From Nocardioides sp. S-1144 (GTDB lineage Bacteria > Actinomycetota > Actinomycetes > Propionibacteriales > Nocardioidaceae), in assembly GCF_005954645.2 (NCBI RefSeq), contig NZ_CP040695.2, forward strand, positions 2,914,001 to 2,978,000: 64,000 bases of DNA, given 5' to 3'. How positions within the stretch are numbered: the stretch's first letter is position 1; every line of letters starts with the position of its first letter. Below, piece after piece: positions 45,446-53,931 of the stretch. The notes beneath the pieces were generated by a model that was not told the origin of the DNA, searched no databases, and saw only the letters and a program-made list of their open reading frames with translations. Made by a program: the position numbers and the translations under genes.

Positions 45446-46105
45446 TCACTTGGTGCCGCGGCCCCACGTCAGGCCCCAGCCGTAGGCCTGGTCGACCTCG
45501 GCGTGACCGGGCACGTAGCGGACCTCGCGGCGCACGACGAGCTCGCCGCCGACGTTCTCCAGCATGGCGATCGCGCACATCCCGGCGCCGGCGCCGGCCT
45601 CGTCGAGACGCACCTCGACCTGGGGGCCCGACGGCGGGAACAGGGTGACGACGCCGTCGGCGGCCGCCCAGTTCGCGACCCCCTCGTAGATGAAGGCGTA
45701 GACCAGGATCCGGCGGATCGCCGCGACCTGGCCGAGGTCGACGAAGAGGTTCTCGCCGGCGGCGTTCGTGCCCGAGCGGTCGTCGCCGTCGAGCCAGGCG
45801 ACCGGGTTCGCCGTGTCGTGCTGGCCGCGCAGCGCGTTTCCCAGGGCCTGGACGGCGCCCTTGGCGCCGTCGGTCCGCTCGTAGAGGCAGCCGAGGTCCA
45901 GGTCGATCGCCGGGGCGGGCGTGGCCGCGAGGCGCTTGAGGAACCCGCCGGACTTCGTCGCCGACGGCGGCCGCGCGTTCCAGTTGAGGTTCACCCGCAG
46001 CACCCCGCCGGCCGCTCCGGCCTTCGCCAGCGACACCGACGGCGCCGCCTTCGTCAGGGTCACCTTGTCGAGGGACACCGGGCCCCGGTCGTTGCTGTCG
46101 GTCAT
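45446..46105 (-). CDS. TerA/TerD-like tellurium resistance family protein
   Basis: The 219-residue protein has a TerD-type fold with a longer middle: VTLTKAAPSVSLAKAG at the start, RVNLNWNAR near residue 37, IDLDLGCLYE (calcium-loop Asp) near 67, and a VFIYEGVANW-like AFIYEGVANWAAADG near 140. This combination is closer to TerA than to TerD. It heads the minus-strand set TerA-like, terD, DUF475/TerC-like. The ATG at 46105 is preceded by only a weak site. Confidence 0.87.
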   Translation of the reverse strand: MTDSNDRGPVSLDKVTLTKAAPSVSLAKAGAAGGVLRVNLNWNARPPSATKSGGFLKRLAATPAPAIDLDLGCLYERTDGAKGAVQALGNALRGQHDTANPVAWLDGDDRSGTNAAGENLFVDLGQVAAIRRILVYAFIYEGVANWAAADGVVTLFPPSGPQVEVRLDEAGAGAGMCAIAMLENVGGELVVRREVRYVPGHAEVDQAYGWGLTWGRGTK

Positions 46106-46214
46106 CGGTGGTCCTCGCTGTGGTCGCCGGGTGGTCCGGGCCGTCGCCGGGTCGTCGCCGGCCTCCGGTGCGCGTAGCCTCCCACGGCCCCGCCGCCCGT
46201 GCCACGATGACGAG

Positions 46215-48383
46215 GTGACCACCCTCCCCAGGTCCCCCGTGCCGGCCGGCTTCACCGGCACCCGACTGGCGGCGTGCAACCTGTGCGAGGCGATCTGCGG
46301 GCTGCGGCTGACGATCGAGGAAGGCGCCGTCACCGGCGTCCGCGGCAACGCCGACGACCCGCTCTCGCGCGGCCACGTGTGCCCGAAGGGCATCGCCCTC
46401 GCCGACGTCCACGCCGACCCCGACCGGCTCCGTCGTCCGGTGCGGCGGGTGGGCGACACGTGGGAGGAGCTGTCCTGGGACGACGCCCTCGACCTGGTCG
46501 CCGACCGGCTGGCCGCGACGATCACCGAGCACGGCGGCGACGCGGTCGGGGTCTACCTCGGCAACCCGAACGCCCACTCGCTCGGCTTCGGCACCCACGG
46601 GCCGGCGTTCGTGCGCGCGCTGCGGACCCACAACCGGTTCAGCGCCTCGACCGTCGACCAGGTCCCGCACCAGCTCGTGGCCTGGCTCCTGTACGGCCAC
46701 CAGCTGCTGCTGCCGATCCCTGACCTCGACCGCACCTCCTCCTTCCTGGTCGTGGGGGCGAACCCGATGGCGTCGAACGGCTCGCTGATGACGGTGCCCG
46801 ACTTCCCCGCCCGGGTGCGCGAGCTGCACGCCCGCGGTGGCCGGATGGTCGTGCTCGACCCGCGGCGCACGGAGACCGCGAGGGTCGCCGACGAGCACCA
46901 CTTCGTCCGCCCCGGCACCGACGCCGCGGTGCTGCTGGCGATGCTGCACGTGCTCCTCGACGACGGGCTGGCCCGCCCGCCAGCCTACGTCGACGGCGTG
47001 GACGCGCTCGCCGCCCTCGTGGCGCCATTCACCCCCGAGCGCGCCGAGGCGGTCTCGGGGGTGCCGGCCGACGTGGTCCGCGGCCTGGCGCACGACCTCG
47101 CGGCCCCGGCCGGCGGCGGTGCCGGCGTCGTCCACGGCCGGATGGGCGTCTCGACCCAGGGCTTCGGCACGATCTGCCAGTGGGCCATCGCCTGCCTCAA
47201 CCTGCTGTCGGGCCACTTCGACCAGCCGGGCGGCGCGATGTTCACCGAGCCCGCCGTCGACACCGTCGGACGACGGATCGCCGGTCCCGGCCGGCACGAC
47301 CGGTGGCGCAGCCGGGTGCGCGACCTCCCGGAGTTCGCCGGCGAGCTGCCCGCCGCGGTGATGGCCGAGGAGATCCGGACCCCCGGCGAGGGTCGGATCC
47401 GGGCGATGGTCACCGTCGCCGGCAACCCGGTGCTCTCGACCCCCGACGGCCGCGGCCTGGCCCGGGCGCTCGACGGGCTCGACTTCATGGTCGCCGTCGA
47501 CCTCTACCTCAACGAGACGACCCGGCACGCCGACGTGGTGCTGCCGCCGACGAGCGCGCTCGAGCGCGACCAGTACGACCTGGTCTTCCACGGCTTCGCG
47601 GTCCGCAACACCGCCCGGTGGACGCCGGCCGTCTTCGACGTCGACGACGACCAGCGCCACGACTGGCAGATCTTCGGCGGGCTCGCCGCCCGCCTCGCCG
47701 ACCGCCTCGGCGCCCCGCTGGCCGACGACGTCGCCGCCCAGCTGGCGACCCCGCCCGCCGACCTGGTCGAGGTGCTGCTCGACACCGGCGGCCGCGCCAC
47801 GGCCGCCGAGGTCGCGGCGCACCCCGAGGGCCTCGACCTCGGCCCGCTGCGCCCGACGATGCCCGGGCGCCTGCAGACCGAGGACCGGCGCATCGACGTC
47901 GTCCCCCCGCTCGTGGTCGCCGACCTCGACCGGGTGCGGGCCTGGCTGGAGGAGCCGCCGGCGCCGGCGTCCGACGAGCTGCTGCTCATCGGACGCCGCC
48001 ACCAGCGCGACTGCAACTCGTGGCTGCACAACACGACCCGGCTCACCCGCGGCCGGCCGCGGCACCACCTGCTGATGCACCCCGACGACCTCGCCGCCCG
48101 GGGCCTCACCGACGGCGGCACCGTCGAGGTGACCTCCCGGGTCGGCTCGGTCGAGGTGGAGGTGACCGCGTCCGACGACGTGATGCCGGGCGTCGTCTCG
48201 CTCCCCCACGGCTACGGCCACCAGGTCGCGGGCACCCGCCTGGCGCACGCCTCGACGGTGCCCGGGGTCTCGATCAACGACCTCACCGACCCCGGGCTCC
48301 TCGACGTCTCGGGCAACGCCGCGCTCAACGGCGTCCCGGTGCGCGTCAGACGGGCTGGCGCTCCGGCCCCGGCGCCGGCCTGA
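46215..48383 (+). CDS. Molybdopterin-dependent oxidoreductase with N-terminal [4Fe-4S] domain
   Basis: The 722-residue protein belongs to the formate dehydrogenase/nitrate reductase/DMSO reductase superfamily. N-terminal cysteines CNLCEAICG and HVCPKG bind a [4Fe-4S] cluster. The molybdopterin domains span about 60-560 (FLVVGANPMASNGSLMTVPD, VVLDPRRTETA) and the dinucleotide-binding C-terminal domain about 590-720. There is no Cys or selenocysteine at the usual formate-dehydrogenase position, so the Mo ligand may be Ser or Asp or an exception. No partner subunits or cofactor genes are nearby, and the substrate is unknown. It overlaps the convergent MMPL gene by 38 bp. Confidence 0.9.
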   Translation: MTTLPRSPVPAGFTGTRLAACNLCEAICGLRLTIEEGAVTGVRGNADDPLSRGHVCPKGIALADVHADPDRLRRPVRRVGDTWEELSWDDALDLVADRLAATITEHGGDAVGVYLGNPNAHSLGFGTHGPAFVRALRTHNRFSASTVDQVPHQLVAWLLYGHQLLLPIPDLDRTSSFLVVGANPMASNGSLMTVPDFPARVRELHARGGRMVVLDPRRTETARVADEHHFVRPGTDAAVLLAMLHVLLDDGLARPPAYVDGVDALAALVAPFTPERAEAVSGVPADVVRGLAHDLAAPAGGGAGVVHGRMGVSTQGFGTICQWAIACLNLLSGHFDQPGGAMFTEPAVDTVGRRIAGPGRHDRWRSRVRDLPEFAGELPAAVMAEEIRTPGEGRIRAMVTVAGNPVLSTPDGRGLARALDGLDFMVAVDLYLNETTRHADVVLPPTSALERDQYDLVFHGFAVRNTARWTPAVFDVDDDQRHDWQIFGGLAARLADRLGAPLADDVAAQLATPPADLVEVLLDTGGRATAAEVAAHPEGLDLGPLRPTMPGRLQTEDRRIDVVPPLVVADLDRVRAWLEEPPAPASDELLLIGRRHQRDCNSWLHNTTRLTRGRPRHHLLMHPDDLAARGLTDGGTVEVTSRVGSVEVEVTASDDVMPGVVSLPHGYGHQVAGTRLAHASTVPGVSINDLTDPGLLDVSGNAALNGVPVRVRRAGAPAPAPA

Positions 48384-50547
48384 CCTCGCCGGTCTCCCAG
48401 TCCAGCGGGGCCGCCGGGGGCGGGACGACGGGGCGCGGGCGGACCGGCCACCACGCCCGCTCCCCCAGCAGCACCAGCGCGGCCGGCAGCATCACCAGCC
48501 GGACCAGGGTGGCGTCGAGGAGGATCGCCGCGGACAGGCCGACGCCCATCATCTTCATCTCCAGCATCGACAGGGTCGCGAAGATCGCGAACACCGAGAC
48601 CATCACCGCGGCCGCGCTGGTCACGACGCCGGCGGTGTCGGCGATGCCGCGCTGGACGGCGACGCGGGTCGGCAGCCCGGCGCTCACGTGCTCGCGGATC
48701 CGGCTCACCACGAAGACGTGGTAGTCCATCGAGAGCCCGACGAGCACGACCAGGACGAACAGCGGCAGCCAGTCGATGACGAAGCCCGGGTTCGTGAAGT
48801 CGAGCAGGCCCGAGCCCCACCCGTGCTGGAAGACCAGGACGAGGAACCCGAAGGCGACGCCGACCGAGGCCAGGTTGAGCACCGTCGAGAGGGCGGCGAC
48901 CACCACGCTGCGGAAGGTCACCAGCATCATCAGGAAGGTCAGCAGCAGCACGAACCCGACCACCAGCGGCAGCCGTCCGCCGAAGCGGTCGGCGGTGTCG
49001 AGGCTGACCGCGGCGTCCCCGCCGACGACGACCTCGGCGTCGGTCCCGTCGAACGCCGCCGGCACGAGGTCGGCCCGCAGCGCCCGCACGGCGTCGTCGA
49101 CCCGCTCGTCGGACTCCTCGTAGGGCAGCCCGAGGTGCAGCACCGTCGTGCCGCGGGCCGTTGACGGCGCCTCACCGGTCGCGGTGAAGTCGCCGGTGGC
49201 AACGGCGTCCCGCTCGAGGGAGGTCAGGGCCCGGGCGACCGCGTCGTCGTCGTCCGAGCCGACGACGACGTCGACCACCGTGCCCTCCGACGGGAAGGCG
49301 GCGGCGACCTCGCGCATCGTCTGCACCTCCGGCACCGAGGCGGGCAGGGTGTCGAGGTTGCCGGCGTGCACCCGCAGCCCGAGCGCCGGGAGGGCCAGCG
49401 CGGCGACGACGAGGCCGGACAGCAGCAGCGCCACGCCGGGACGCCGGACGACGGGGGCGAGGATCCGCGTGCTCAGCCCGCCCCGGCCGATGCGCGCGTT
49501 GAGGCGCCACAGCAGCGGGACGCGGGGCCGGTCGACCCAGCGGCCGAGCTTGGCCAGCAGCGCCGGCAGCACGGTGACCGAGCCGAGGACGGCGACGCCG
49601 ACGACGATGATGGACCCGACCGCGAGGCTGTTGAAGGTCGCGTCCCCCATCAGGAACAGCCCGGTCATCGAGGCGATGACGGCCCCGCCGGAGACCAGGA
49701 TCGAGTGCCCGGAGGTCTGGGCGGCGATGTCGACGGCCTCCAGGGTGCTGTGGCCGGCGAGCCGCTCCTCCCGCTCGCGCTTGAGGTAGAACAGCGAGTA
49801 GTCGACGCCGACGGCCATGCCGATGAGCACGACCATGCTGGTCACCGTGCTCTCGGCCGGCACCAGGTGCGAGATCGGGGCCAGGATGCCGATCGTGGCG
49901 GCCACGCTGGTCACCGCGAGGAGCACCGGCAGCCCGGCGGCGACCAGCGCCCCGAAGGCCACCAGCATCAGCACCAGGGTGATCGGGAGGCTGATCCCCT
50001 CGGCGGCGGCCAGGTCGTCGCCGACCCGCTCGTCGATCGCGGCGTCCAGGGTGGCGTCGCCGGTGGCGCGCACCTCGACGTCGGGGTGCGCGTCCTGGAC
50101 GCCGGCCACGGCGTCCAGGACCCGGTCGGCGAGGGCGCCGCGCCCGGACCCGTCGTCGTCACGGGCCAGCTGGACCGGCACCAGCAGGGCCGACCGGTCC
50201 GGGCTCCACTGGGGCCCGGCCACGGCGGCCACGCCCTCGAGGGGCGTGAGGGCGGTGACGACCGCCGCGGCCGCGGCGTCGGCCGCCGCCGGGTCGAGGA
50301 CGCCGTCCGCGGTGACGAGCACGTTCTCGGTGTCGGGCCCGTCGAGCCCGGCGGCCGCGACGAGCTCGGCGGCGCGGCCCGAGTCGCCGTGCCGGTAGTC
50401 GGCGTCCTCGGTCTCGGCGGTCGGCACCAGCGCCGCCAGCGCGACGGCCACGACGACGAGGAGGAACCAGGCGCCGATGGCGCGCCAGGGGTGGGTGGCG
50501 CTCCAGCGGGCCGCACGGCGCGGAAGGGTGGTCAGGGGGTTGGTCAC
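48346..50547 (-). CDS. MMPL-family RND transporter
   Basis: The 733-residue protein has about twelve transmembrane helices in two repeats, each with a large outside loop. Landmarks are GVDYSLFYLKREREERLAG near residue 250 and GLSMDYHVFVVSRIREHVSA near 595, the Asp-Tyr pairs of MMPL proton relay helices. It exports lipids, drugs or other hydrophobic molecules. The GTG start has GGAG nine bases upstream. It is divergent from the sensor kinase gene across 135 bp and is the likely target of that two-component system. Confidence 0.93.
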   Translation of the reverse strand: MTNPLTTLPRRAARWSATHPWRAIGAWFLLVVVAVALAALVPTAETEDADYRHGDSGRAAELVAAAGLDGPDTENVLVTADGVLDPAAADAAAAAVVTALTPLEGVAAVAGPQWSPDRSALLVPVQLARDDDGSGRGALADRVLDAVAGVQDAHPDVEVRATGDATLDAAIDERVGDDLAAAEGISLPITLVLMLVAFGALVAAGLPVLLAVTSVAATIGILAPISHLVPAESTVTSMVVLIGMAVGVDYSLFYLKREREERLAGHSTLEAVDIAAQTSGHSILVSGGAVIASMTGLFLMGDATFNSLAVGSIIVVGVAVLGSVTVLPALLAKLGRWVDRPRVPLLWRLNARIGRGGLSTRILAPVVRRPGVALLLSGLVVAALALPALGLRVHAGNLDTLPASVPEVQTMREVAAAFPSEGTVVDVVVGSDDDDAVARALTSLERDAVATGDFTATGEAPSTARGTTVLHLGLPYEESDERVDDAVRALRADLVPAAFDGTDAEVVVGGDAAVSLDTADRFGGRLPLVVGFVLLLTFLMMLVTFRSVVVAALSTVLNLASVGVAFGFLVLVFQHGWGSGLLDFTNPGFVIDWLPLFVLVVLVGLSMDYHVFVVSRIREHVSAGLPTRVAVQRGIADTAGVVTSAAAVMVSVFAIFATLSMLEMKMMGVGLSAAILLDATLVRLVMLPAALVLLGERAWWPVRPRPVVPPPAAPLDWETGEVRPAPGPERQPV

Positions 50548-50682
50548 GACGTCTCCTGGGAGGTTCTGGACTGGGGGCTCCAGCCTCGTGAGCGCGGACG
50601 TCGTCGTCAGGAGTCCAGGCACCCGGGCCGAGGTGGTGCCAGCACCCCTGCGCGCGGTCGGGTCGACCGCGAGGATGGAGCC

Positions 50683-51846
50683 ATGTCCGAGCCGAGTCGC
50701 CTGCGCCTGACCGGGTACGCCGTCGCGCACCTCCTGCTGGGGGTCGTCGCGCTCGCGCTGGTGGTCCTCACCGTCGTCGGCGGGGTGCTGATGGTGGTCT
50801 GGGTCGGCGGGCTGCTGCTGGTGGTGGCCGTGCCCGCCACCCGGCTGGTCGCCGACGCGCACCGGCGGATGGCCGCCGACGTCCTCGGCCTCGACGTGCC
50901 GCGGCCCTACCGGCCGGTGCCCCGCCAGCCGCTGGCCGCCCTGGTCGCGGTCGCCCGCGACCCGATGAGCTGGCGCGACCTGGGCTGGCTGGTCTGGGCC
51001 TGCACCTTCGGCTGGGTGGTCGCGCTGCTCTGCGTGCTCGAGCTGCTGGCGGTGGTCACCTGGCCGTTGTGGTGGGTCGCGATCCGGCCGACGATGCAGC
51101 TGCGGTCGCACGTCGACCTGTGGTTCCTCGCGTCGAGCCGCACCGAGAAGCTCGAGCGGCGGGTGCAGGTGCTCACCGAGACCCGGGCCGAGGCCGTCGA
51201 CCACGCCGCCGCCGAGCTGCGCCGCCTCGAGCGCGACCTCCACGACGGCCCGCAGGCCCGGCTGGTCGCGCTGTCGATGAGCCTCGGGCTCGCCGAGCAG
51301 GCCCTGGCCGACCCCACCGGCGACCTCGCCAGGGCCCGCCGGCTGGTCACCGACGCCCGGGCGACGACGTCCACGGTGATCGGCGAGCTGCGCGCGGTCG
51401 TGCGCGGCATCCACCCGCCGGTGCTGGCCGACCGCGGGCTGGCCGGCGCCGTGGAGGCCCTGGCCCTCGACATGGCGCTGCCGGTCCACGTGGAGGTCGA
51501 CCTGCCCGGCCGGCCCCCGGCGCCGGTGGAGTCGGCGCTCTACCTCGGCGTCGCGGAGTGCCTGGCCAACGTCGGCAAGCACGCCGCTGCCACCGAGGTC
51601 ACCATCGCGCTGCGCCACGTCGGCGACCACGCCGCGGGCCGGGTGCGCGTCGTCGTCACCGACGACGGCGTGGGCGGCGCCGACCCGGGCGCCGGGACCG
51701 GCATGCTGGGCATCGGACGCCGCCTGGCGTCGTTCGACGGCACGATGGCGGTGACCAGCCCGCCGGGTGGGCCGACCGAGATCGTCCTGGAGGTGCCGTG
51801 CGACTCGTCCTGGCCGAGGACCACGCCCTCCTCCGCGCCGGGATGA
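50683..51846 (+). CDS. Two-component sensor histidine kinase (HisKA_3/NarL-type)
   Basis: The 387-residue membrane kinase has transmembrane segments around residues 10-55 and 100-130. The phosphorylated His lies in RRLERDLHDGPQARLVALSM near residue 185 and the HATPase domain has YLGVAECLANVGKHAAATEV near 290 (N box) and DDGVGG (G1). It would phosphorylate the response regulator encoded next, whose start lies 49 bp inside this gene. It is divergent from the MMPL gene. Confidence 0.92.
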   Translation: MSEPSRLRLTGYAVAHLLLGVVALALVVLTVVGGVLMVVWVGGLLLVVAVPATRLVADAHRRMAADVLGLDVPRPYRPVPRQPLAALVAVARDPMSWRDLGWLVWACTFGWVVALLCVLELLAVVTWPLWWVAIRPTMQLRSHVDLWFLASSRTEKLERRVQVLTETRAEAVDHAAAELRRLERDLHDGPQARLVALSMSLGLAEQALADPTGDLARARRLVTDARATTSTVIGELRAVVRGIHPPVLADRGLAGAVEALALDMALPVHVEVDLPGRPPAPVESALYLGVAECLANVGKHAAATEVTIALRHVGDHAAGRVRVVVTDDGVGGADPGAGTGMLGIGRRLASFDGTMAVTSPPGGPTEIVLEVPCDSSWPRTTPSSAPG

Positions 51847-52439
51847 CCCAGCTGCTCGAGGGCAACGGCTTCACCGTCCTGCACGCGGTCGCCGACGGCG
51901 ACGCGCTGGCCGAGGTGCTGCGCGACCCCGACGCCGACGCGGCCGTCGTCGACGTCCGCCTCCCGCCCACGCAGACCGACGAGGGCCTGCGCGCGGCGAT
52001 CGCCGTGCGCGCCCAGCGGCCCGGGTTCCCGGTGATGGTGATCTCGCAGTACGTCGAGCAGCTCTACGCGCGCGAGCTGCTCGCCAGCGGCGAGGGCGGG
52101 GTGGGCTACCTGCTGAAGGACCGGGTGTCCGACGTCGCCGAGTTCGTCGACGGCGTCCTGCGGGTCGCGGCGGGCGGCACCGTGCTCGACCCAGAGGTGG
52201 TCGCCGCGATCATGGCGCGCCGGCGCGAGCGGCCGCTGGACCGGCTCACCCCGCGCGAGCGCGAGGTGCTGGCGCTGATGGCCGAGGGCCGGTCGAACGC
52301 CGCGATCGGCGCCCACCTGGTCGTCACCGAGAAGGCGGTGGCCAAGCACATCAACGGCATCTTCTCCAAGCTCGACCTGCCCCTGGCCGACGACGACCAC
52401 CGCCGGGTGCGGGCGGTGCTGGCCTGGCTGGACGCCTGA
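51798..52439 (+). CDS. LuxR/NarL-family response regulator
   Basis: The GTG at 51798, with GGAGG a few bases upstream, gives 213 residues. The receiver domain has the acidic pair LAEDHALLRAG, the phosphorylated Asp in AAVVDVRLPP (near residue 52) and the Lys of YLLKDRV. The C-terminal LuxR HTH is RLTPREREVLALMAEGRSNA, followed by TEKAVAKHINGIFSKL. It starts inside the kinase gene (49-bp overlap). It probably controls the divergent MMPL gene and its own operon. Confidence 0.93.
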   Translation: MRLVLAEDHALLRAGMTQLLEGNGFTVLHAVADGDALAEVLRDPDADAAVVDVRLPPTQTDEGLRAAIAVRAQRPGFPVMVISQYVEQLYARELLASGEGGVGYLLKDRVSDVAEFVDGVLRVAAGGTVLDPEVVAAIMARRRERPLDRLTPREREVLALMAEGRSNAAIGAHLVVTEKAVAKHINGIFSKLDLPLADDDHRRVRAVLAWLDA

Positions 52440-52512
52440 GACCTCCTGCGGTCGCCCCACCGCCGGGGTGAGGAATCCTCCCGGGCCTCCGGCGATCTGC
52501 GAGGGTCGGGGG

Positions 52513-53745
52513 ATGACCTCCCCCACGCCCCCGCCTGTCGCGCCGTCCCCCGCGCCCCGCCAGCGCGCCGAGGTCGTCGGCGACGGCATCGCCTGGCTGG
52601 CCCGCTGGAGCGGGCGGTGGATCCTGATCGCGATCGCCGCGGTGCTGCTCGGCCTGGTCGTCGGGCGCTTCTGGAGCATCGTGCTGCCCGTCGCCCTGGC
52701 GCTGATCCTCACGACCGTGCTGGAGAAGCCGGCCCGGTTCCTCGAGCGCCGGCTGCACCTGCCCGCGGCGCTGGCCGCGGCCGCGGTCCTGCTGGGCTCG
52801 CTGGCTGCCCTCGTCGGCCTCGGTTTCGCGATCGCGCCGGCGGTGAGCGGGCAGCTCGGCGACATCGTCGACAAGGCCTCGGCCGGCCTGCAGGACGTGC
52901 AGGACTGGGTGCAGGCCAAGGACTTCGTCTCGCGCGACCAGATCGACGCCGGCATCCAGGCGATGCAGGACAAGCTGGGCAGCAGCAGCGGGGCGATCGC
53001 CTCCGGCGTCCTGACCGGCGTCGGCGCGGCCACCTCGGCCACCGTCACCGTCGTCATCACGCTGATCCTGACGTTCCTCTTCCTCAAGGACGGACGCCGG
53101 TTCGCACCCTGGGTCGAGCGGCTGGCCGGCGACCGCGTGGGCGGCCACCTCACCGAGGTGATGCGGCGCTCGTGGACGACGCTCGGCGGCTACATCCGCA
53201 CCCAGGCCATCGTCAGCGCCATCGACGCGGTGCTGATCGGTGCCGCGCTGCTGGTCGTGGGCGTGCCACTGGCGATCCCGCTGGCGATCCTGACCTTCGT
53301 CGGCGGCTTCGTGCCGATCGTCGGCGCCTTCGTCGTCGGCGCCCTCGCGGTGCTGGTCGCCCTGGTCTCGAACGGGCCGACCGCCGCGCTCATCATCCTC
53401 GCGGTCATCGTGGCCGTGCAGCAGCTCGAGGGCAACGTGCTCTCGCCGTGGCTGCAGTCGAGGAGCATGCAGCTGCACGCGGCCGTCGTGCTGCTGTCGG
53501 TGACGCTGGGCTCGACGCTGTTCGGCATCACCGGGGCGTTCCTCGCGGTGCCGGTCGTCGCGGTCGCGGCCGTGGTGCTGCGCTACCTCGACGAGGTCGT
53601 GTCGGTGCGGAGCGGGACGCCGGTGGCGTCGGCGCCGCCCGAGGACGAGGACCCGCCCGTCGAGGAGCCCGTCGAGGAGCCGGCCGAGGAGCCGGCCGGG
53701 GAGCCGGCCGACCGGCGGGACGGGAAGCCGCTCAGCCCACCGTGA
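52513..53745 (+). CDS. AI-2E family transporter
   Basis: The ATG at 52513, preceded by a G-rich site, gives 410 residues; a GTG at 52468 is less likely. It has eight predicted transmembrane helices with the AI-2E hallmarks FVGGFVPIVGAFVVGALAVL near residue 265 and QQLEGNVLSPWLQSRSMQLH near 305. A Glu/Pro-rich tail (EEPVEEPAEEPAGEP) ends the protein. Family members export signal molecules or act as Na+/H+ antiporters; the substrate here is unknown. It converges on ptsI and overlaps a gene remnant by 14 bp. Confidence 0.9.
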   Translation: MTSPTPPPVAPSPAPRQRAEVVGDGIAWLARWSGRWILIAIAAVLLGLVVGRFWSIVLPVALALILTTVLEKPARFLERRLHLPAALAAAAVLLGSLAALVGLGFAIAPAVSGQLGDIVDKASAGLQDVQDWVQAKDFVSRDQIDAGIQAMQDKLGSSSGAIASGVLTGVGAATSATVTVVITLILTFLFLKDGRRFAPWVERLAGDRVGGHLTEVMRRSWTTLGGYIRTQAIVSAIDAVLIGAALLVVGVPLAIPLAILTFVGGFVPIVGAFVVGALAVLVALVSNGPTAALIILAVIVAVQQLEGNVLSPWLQSRSMQLHAAVVLLSVTLGSTLFGITGAFLAVPVVAVAAVVLRYLDEVVSVRSGTPVASAPPEDEDPPVEEPVEEPAEEPAGEPADRRDGKPLSPP

Positions 53746-53818
53746 CCGGGTGCCGGACGACGGCGTCGAAGAAGTAGCCGTTGTCGTTGAACGGCGTCTC
53801 CAGGGGCTGGGTGCCGCC
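53732..53818 (-). pseudogene. Probable 3' remnant of an unidentified gene
   Basis: On the minus strand 28 codons before a TGA (53732-53734) all end in G or C and read GGTQPLETPFNDNG followed by YFFDAVVRHPVTVG. No start codon precedes them; the frame runs upstream into the double palindrome at 53826. This looks like the C-terminal end of a protein whose 5' part is missing. I do not recognise the family. Chance open frame is possible because it is short. Confidence 0.45.
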
Positions 53819-53825
53819 GGGGCGG

Positions 53826-53888
53826 GGTTTCCCCGGTCGACCGGGGAAACCTGAACCTGGGGGCCGGGATCCCGGCCCCCAGGTTCAG
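53826..53888. repeat. Double palindrome Q, copy 2
   Basis: A perfect 26-bp palindrome centred on GTCGAC (53826-53851) shares its last base with a perfect 38-bp palindrome centred on GGATCC (53851-53888). The two copies (see 41361) match almost completely, and the sequences just outside are also similar. It lies between the convergent AI-2E and ptsI genes and directly beside the gene remnant. Confidence 0.93.
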
Positions 53889-53931
53889 GTTCAGGCCCCC
53901 CAGACGCGCCGGGCCGGCGGACGCCGGGCGC

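Noticed and set aside
46215..48383. Selenocysteine-containing formate dehydrogenase
   Set aside because: There is no in-frame TGA and no Cys at the expected position, so neither the selenocysteine nor the Cys form is supported.
48346..51630. MMPL protein with a 360-residue N-terminal extension
   Set aside because: The extension is antisense to the sensor kinase gene and low-complexity; the GTG at 50547 has a good ribosome site.
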